Positions 62,573 through 64,000 of a stretch of 64,000 bases of DNA are shown here, in pieces. How positions within the stretch are numbered: position 1 is the stretch's first letter; every line of letters begins with the position of its first letter. The stretch is from CAYLRY01 sp964386535 (GTDB taxonomy: Bacteria > Chloroflexota > Dehalococcoidia > Dehalococcoidales > UBA3254). The DNA lies in the NCBI GenBank assembly GCA_964386535.1, contig CAYLRY010000001.1:1-64000 (forward strand), written 5' to 3'. Under the pieces are notes generated by a model. It saw only the letters and a program-made list of their open reading frames with translations. It made no database searches and was not told the DNA's origin. The translations under genes and the position numbers were made by a program.

Positions 62573-63332
62573 ATATATCACACAATCGATAGCAAATAAA
62601 ATCAAGCTGGTTATGACGGACGTGGATGATACTATTACCTCAAACGATGGAAGCATCGGTGCTGCCGTGAAAGAGGCCATTAACCTCCTGGTAAAACAAA
62701 AAATAACTGTGGGGCTTATTTCCGGACGCAGCATGAAAAATTTGGAAAACTGTGCTGATAAGCTGGGTATTAACGGTCCTATTATTGCTGAAAACGGGGG
62801 CCTGGTAAAGCTTAATCCCCAGTCGAAAACACATACTCTGGGCTGCCAGCAAGATGCTGTAAAGGCTCTGGACAAACTAAAATCACGGTTTGGTCCGGAT
62901 ATTCAAAGCGGGGAATGGAACACCGGAAGGGAGACAGACTTGGTGATATGCTGCGAAAAAGTACCCTTTCGGGAGATACAAAGACATATCGCAGAGGTGG
63001 ATATTATCCGGACCAGCTATTTCCATGGTAACCGCTATACTCTGCACCTGGTTAGAAAAGGCATCAGTAAAGGTAATATTTTGAAGATGTTACTCAGCCG
63101 CTTGGATCATGGTGAAATAAATACCGGAAGTACGCTGGTGCTCGGTGACGGGCTGAATGATCTCTCCATGTTCCGTCTTTTTCACCATGGAGTCTCAATA
63201 CCAAACTCCAATCAACCTGAAAAGCACCGAAAAATGATAATGGAGGCAGCCAGTTATCACAGCAGCGCCTCCGGCGGTGAAGGTTTTGCAGAAGTAGTTA
63301 ATCATATCATAGATATGCGTTTGAACGCTTGA
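62556..63332 (+). CDS. HAD-superfamily phosphatase (Cof/mannosylglycerate-phosphatase-like)
   Basis: A 258-residue type IIB HAD enzyme. ATG 62556 is preferred; the frame runs back to 62511 without a ribosome site. Motif I is LVMTDVDDTITS (nucleophile Asp and second Asp), motif II Ser lies in GLISGRS, and motif IV is LVLGDGLNDLSMF. The cap domain in the middle (about 80-180) resembles phosphoglycolate or mannosyl-phosphoglycerate phosphatases. It overlaps the end of the small gene by 17 bp. Its Pho-box control suggests it recovers phosphate from a metabolite, or turns over a phosphorylated solute. Confidence 0.88.
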   Translation: MNYTYKYITQSIANKIKLVMTDVDDTITSNDGSIGAAVKEAINLLVKQKITVGLISGRSMKNLENCADKLGINGPIIAENGGLVKLNPQSKTHTLGCQQDAVKALDKLKSRFGPDIQSGEWNTGRETDLVICCEKVPFREIQRHIAEVDIIRTSYFHGNRYTLHLVRKGISKGNILKMLLSRLDHGEINTGSTLVLGDGLNDLSMFRLFHHGVSIPNSNQPEKHRKMIMEAASYHSSASGGEGFAEVVNHIIDMRLNA

Positions 63333-63366
63333 AAAGACTGACAACTGAGTTTCCCGAAAAATATAT

Positions 63367-63660
63367 ATGGTAATGAAGATGAAAAGGAGAAGGGAATTGT
63401 TTGAGCATAGAGATCCTTCACGAAGACGTATCAGAACTTACGAACTTTCAATTGACAGCTTTAATTTTGATGAAGGAGAGGTAGTTTTCCCGGGACAAAT
63501 AATCGGCCAAGAAGTAAAAACCGGTAGAACCATCAAAGCTTTTTGCTTCTGCCAGATAGCTACGGCCTATTTTAACCCGATGAATAAAAGCTATTTGGTT
63601 ATGATCTACTTGATAGATGGGGGTGAAGAAAAGAGGAAGAAAGAGCTGGAATTTATTTAG
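63367..63660 (+). CDS. Hypothetical protein, possibly biotinyl/lipoyl-like
   Basis: A 97-residue protein of unknown function. The first 22 residues are strongly basic (MKRRRELFEHRDPSRRR). The middle VVFPGQIIGQEVKTGRTIKAFCFCQIATAYFNP recalls a biotinyl/lipoyl barrel in its Gly spacing, but no lipoylated Lys motif is present. It lies 34 bp after the HAD stop on the same strand and may be cotranscribed. In-frame ATGs at 63373 and 63379 are alternative starts. Confidence 0.5.
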   Translation: MVMKMKRRRELFEHRDPSRRRIRTYELSIDSFNFDEGEVVFPGQIIGQEVKTGRTIKAFCFCQIATAYFNPMNKSYLVMIYLIDGGEEKRKKELEFI

Positions 63661-63678
63661 AAGCTGTGGATTTGAATA

Positions 63679-63933
63679 ATGAGCACCAGAATATTCGAGG
63701 ATACCCAGGGTAAGATCTGGATTGTTACTATGTATGGTTCCAATATTGAAGTCAGTGGATGCAGAAACGTTAAACTGAGTTTATACCAGATCGCCATCAG
63801 TTGCGCTCTCAAACTGGGCATCACTCAAACTAAAAACGGGTTTCCCATCGAGTCCGTCAAAGAACACAACCGAATCTGGAAAGTAATCTGGGAAAAAGGA
63901 TATGAATTAACAGAAAATCCTAGAAAATCATAG
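63679..63933 (+). CDS. Hypothetical protein
   Basis: An 84-residue protein of unknown function, 18 bp after the previous gene. STRIFEDTQGKIWIVTMYGSNIEVSG suggests a small beta-rich fold, followed by a helix with GITQTKNGFPIESVKEHN. No membrane segment or known motif. The ATG has only a weak ribosome site. Probably in the same transcript as the HAD gene and the preceding hypothetical gene. Confidence 0.5.
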   Translation: MSTRIFEDTQGKIWIVTMYGSNIEVSGCRNVKLSLYQIAISCALKLGITQTKNGFPIESVKEHNRIWKVIWEKGYELTENPRKS

Positions 63934-64000
63934 AGATATTAATAATTATTAATCTTCAGTTAAAAACTTTACCTTCTAATCAGCCAATTTAAAAAACCAT

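Overview
The window looks like chromosome of an anaerobic, mid-GC bacterium. The gene set fits an uncultured member of the Chloroflexota, most likely class Dehalococcoidia: several uroporphyrinogen-decarboxylase-like (UroD) proteins, a tungsten/molybdenum aldehyde:ferredoxin oxidoreductase, rubrerythrin, an ETF carrying a ferredoxin domain, a 7TM-type sensor kinase, an archaeal/actinobacterial-type inositol-phosphate synthase start, many lipoprotein signal peptides and frequent TTG/GTG starts behind good Shine-Dalgarno sites. This assignment is an inference from gene content; no rRNA or tRNA gene was seen. No CRISPR array, insertion sequence or prophage block was recognised.

Layout. 1-9.9 kb: start of an inositol-3-phosphate synthase gene, a sensor histidine kinase, an HD-GYP phosphodiesterase, the first UroD-family protein, a two-gene Na+-type ABC exporter, an orphan TRAP binding protein and a tiny superinfection-immunity-like membrane protein. 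9.9-14.4 kb: a methyltransferase, then an acyl-CoA dehydrogenase / EtfB / ferredoxin / ferredoxin-EtfA operon that resembles bifurcating acyl-CoA reductase modules. 14.5-21.2 kb: minus-strand genes for an unknown protein, a lipoprotein serpin, an SDR, a glutaminyl cyclotransferase, an AOR and a rubrerythrin. 21.3-22.0 kb: an ERF-type single-strand annealing protein behind a large palindrome with a LexA-type GAAC-N4-GTTC core. 22.1-28.5 kb: three tandem paralogous MFS exporters, a cytidylate-kinase-like protein and another MFS. 29.5-35.7 kb: a multidomain beta-lactamase-like lipoprotein, then an ArsR regulator followed by a large FAD/FeS/CCG oxidoreductase with a Met/Pro-rich tail.

35.8-56.8 kb is an accessory metabolic stretch: OFA-type MFS carriers, a two-domain and a one-domain cupin-like protein, MATE, isochorismatase-like, PfkB kinase, MBL hydrolase, two more UroD-family proteins, MarR, tautomerase, YajQ, an amidohydrolase with a structured leader, nitroreductase, two aldo/keto reductases and an EthD-like small protein. 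Its substrates cannot be read from sequence. 56.9-63.9 kb is a phosphate-starvation locus: pstSCAB-phoU behind four TTAACA-like repeats at an exact 11-bp period, a convergent PhoB/PhoP-type regulator, and two more such repeat arrays before an unknown small protein and a HAD phosphatase.

The strongest leads are the LexA-type operator on a lone ERF gene, the Pho-box-controlled small protein and HAD pair, the Met/Pro-rich tail on the FAD/CCG enzyme, the hairpin-rich GC insertion inside an aldo/keto reductase, and UroD paralogues with an eroded zinc site. No complete, clearly new multi-gene system was identified with confidence.
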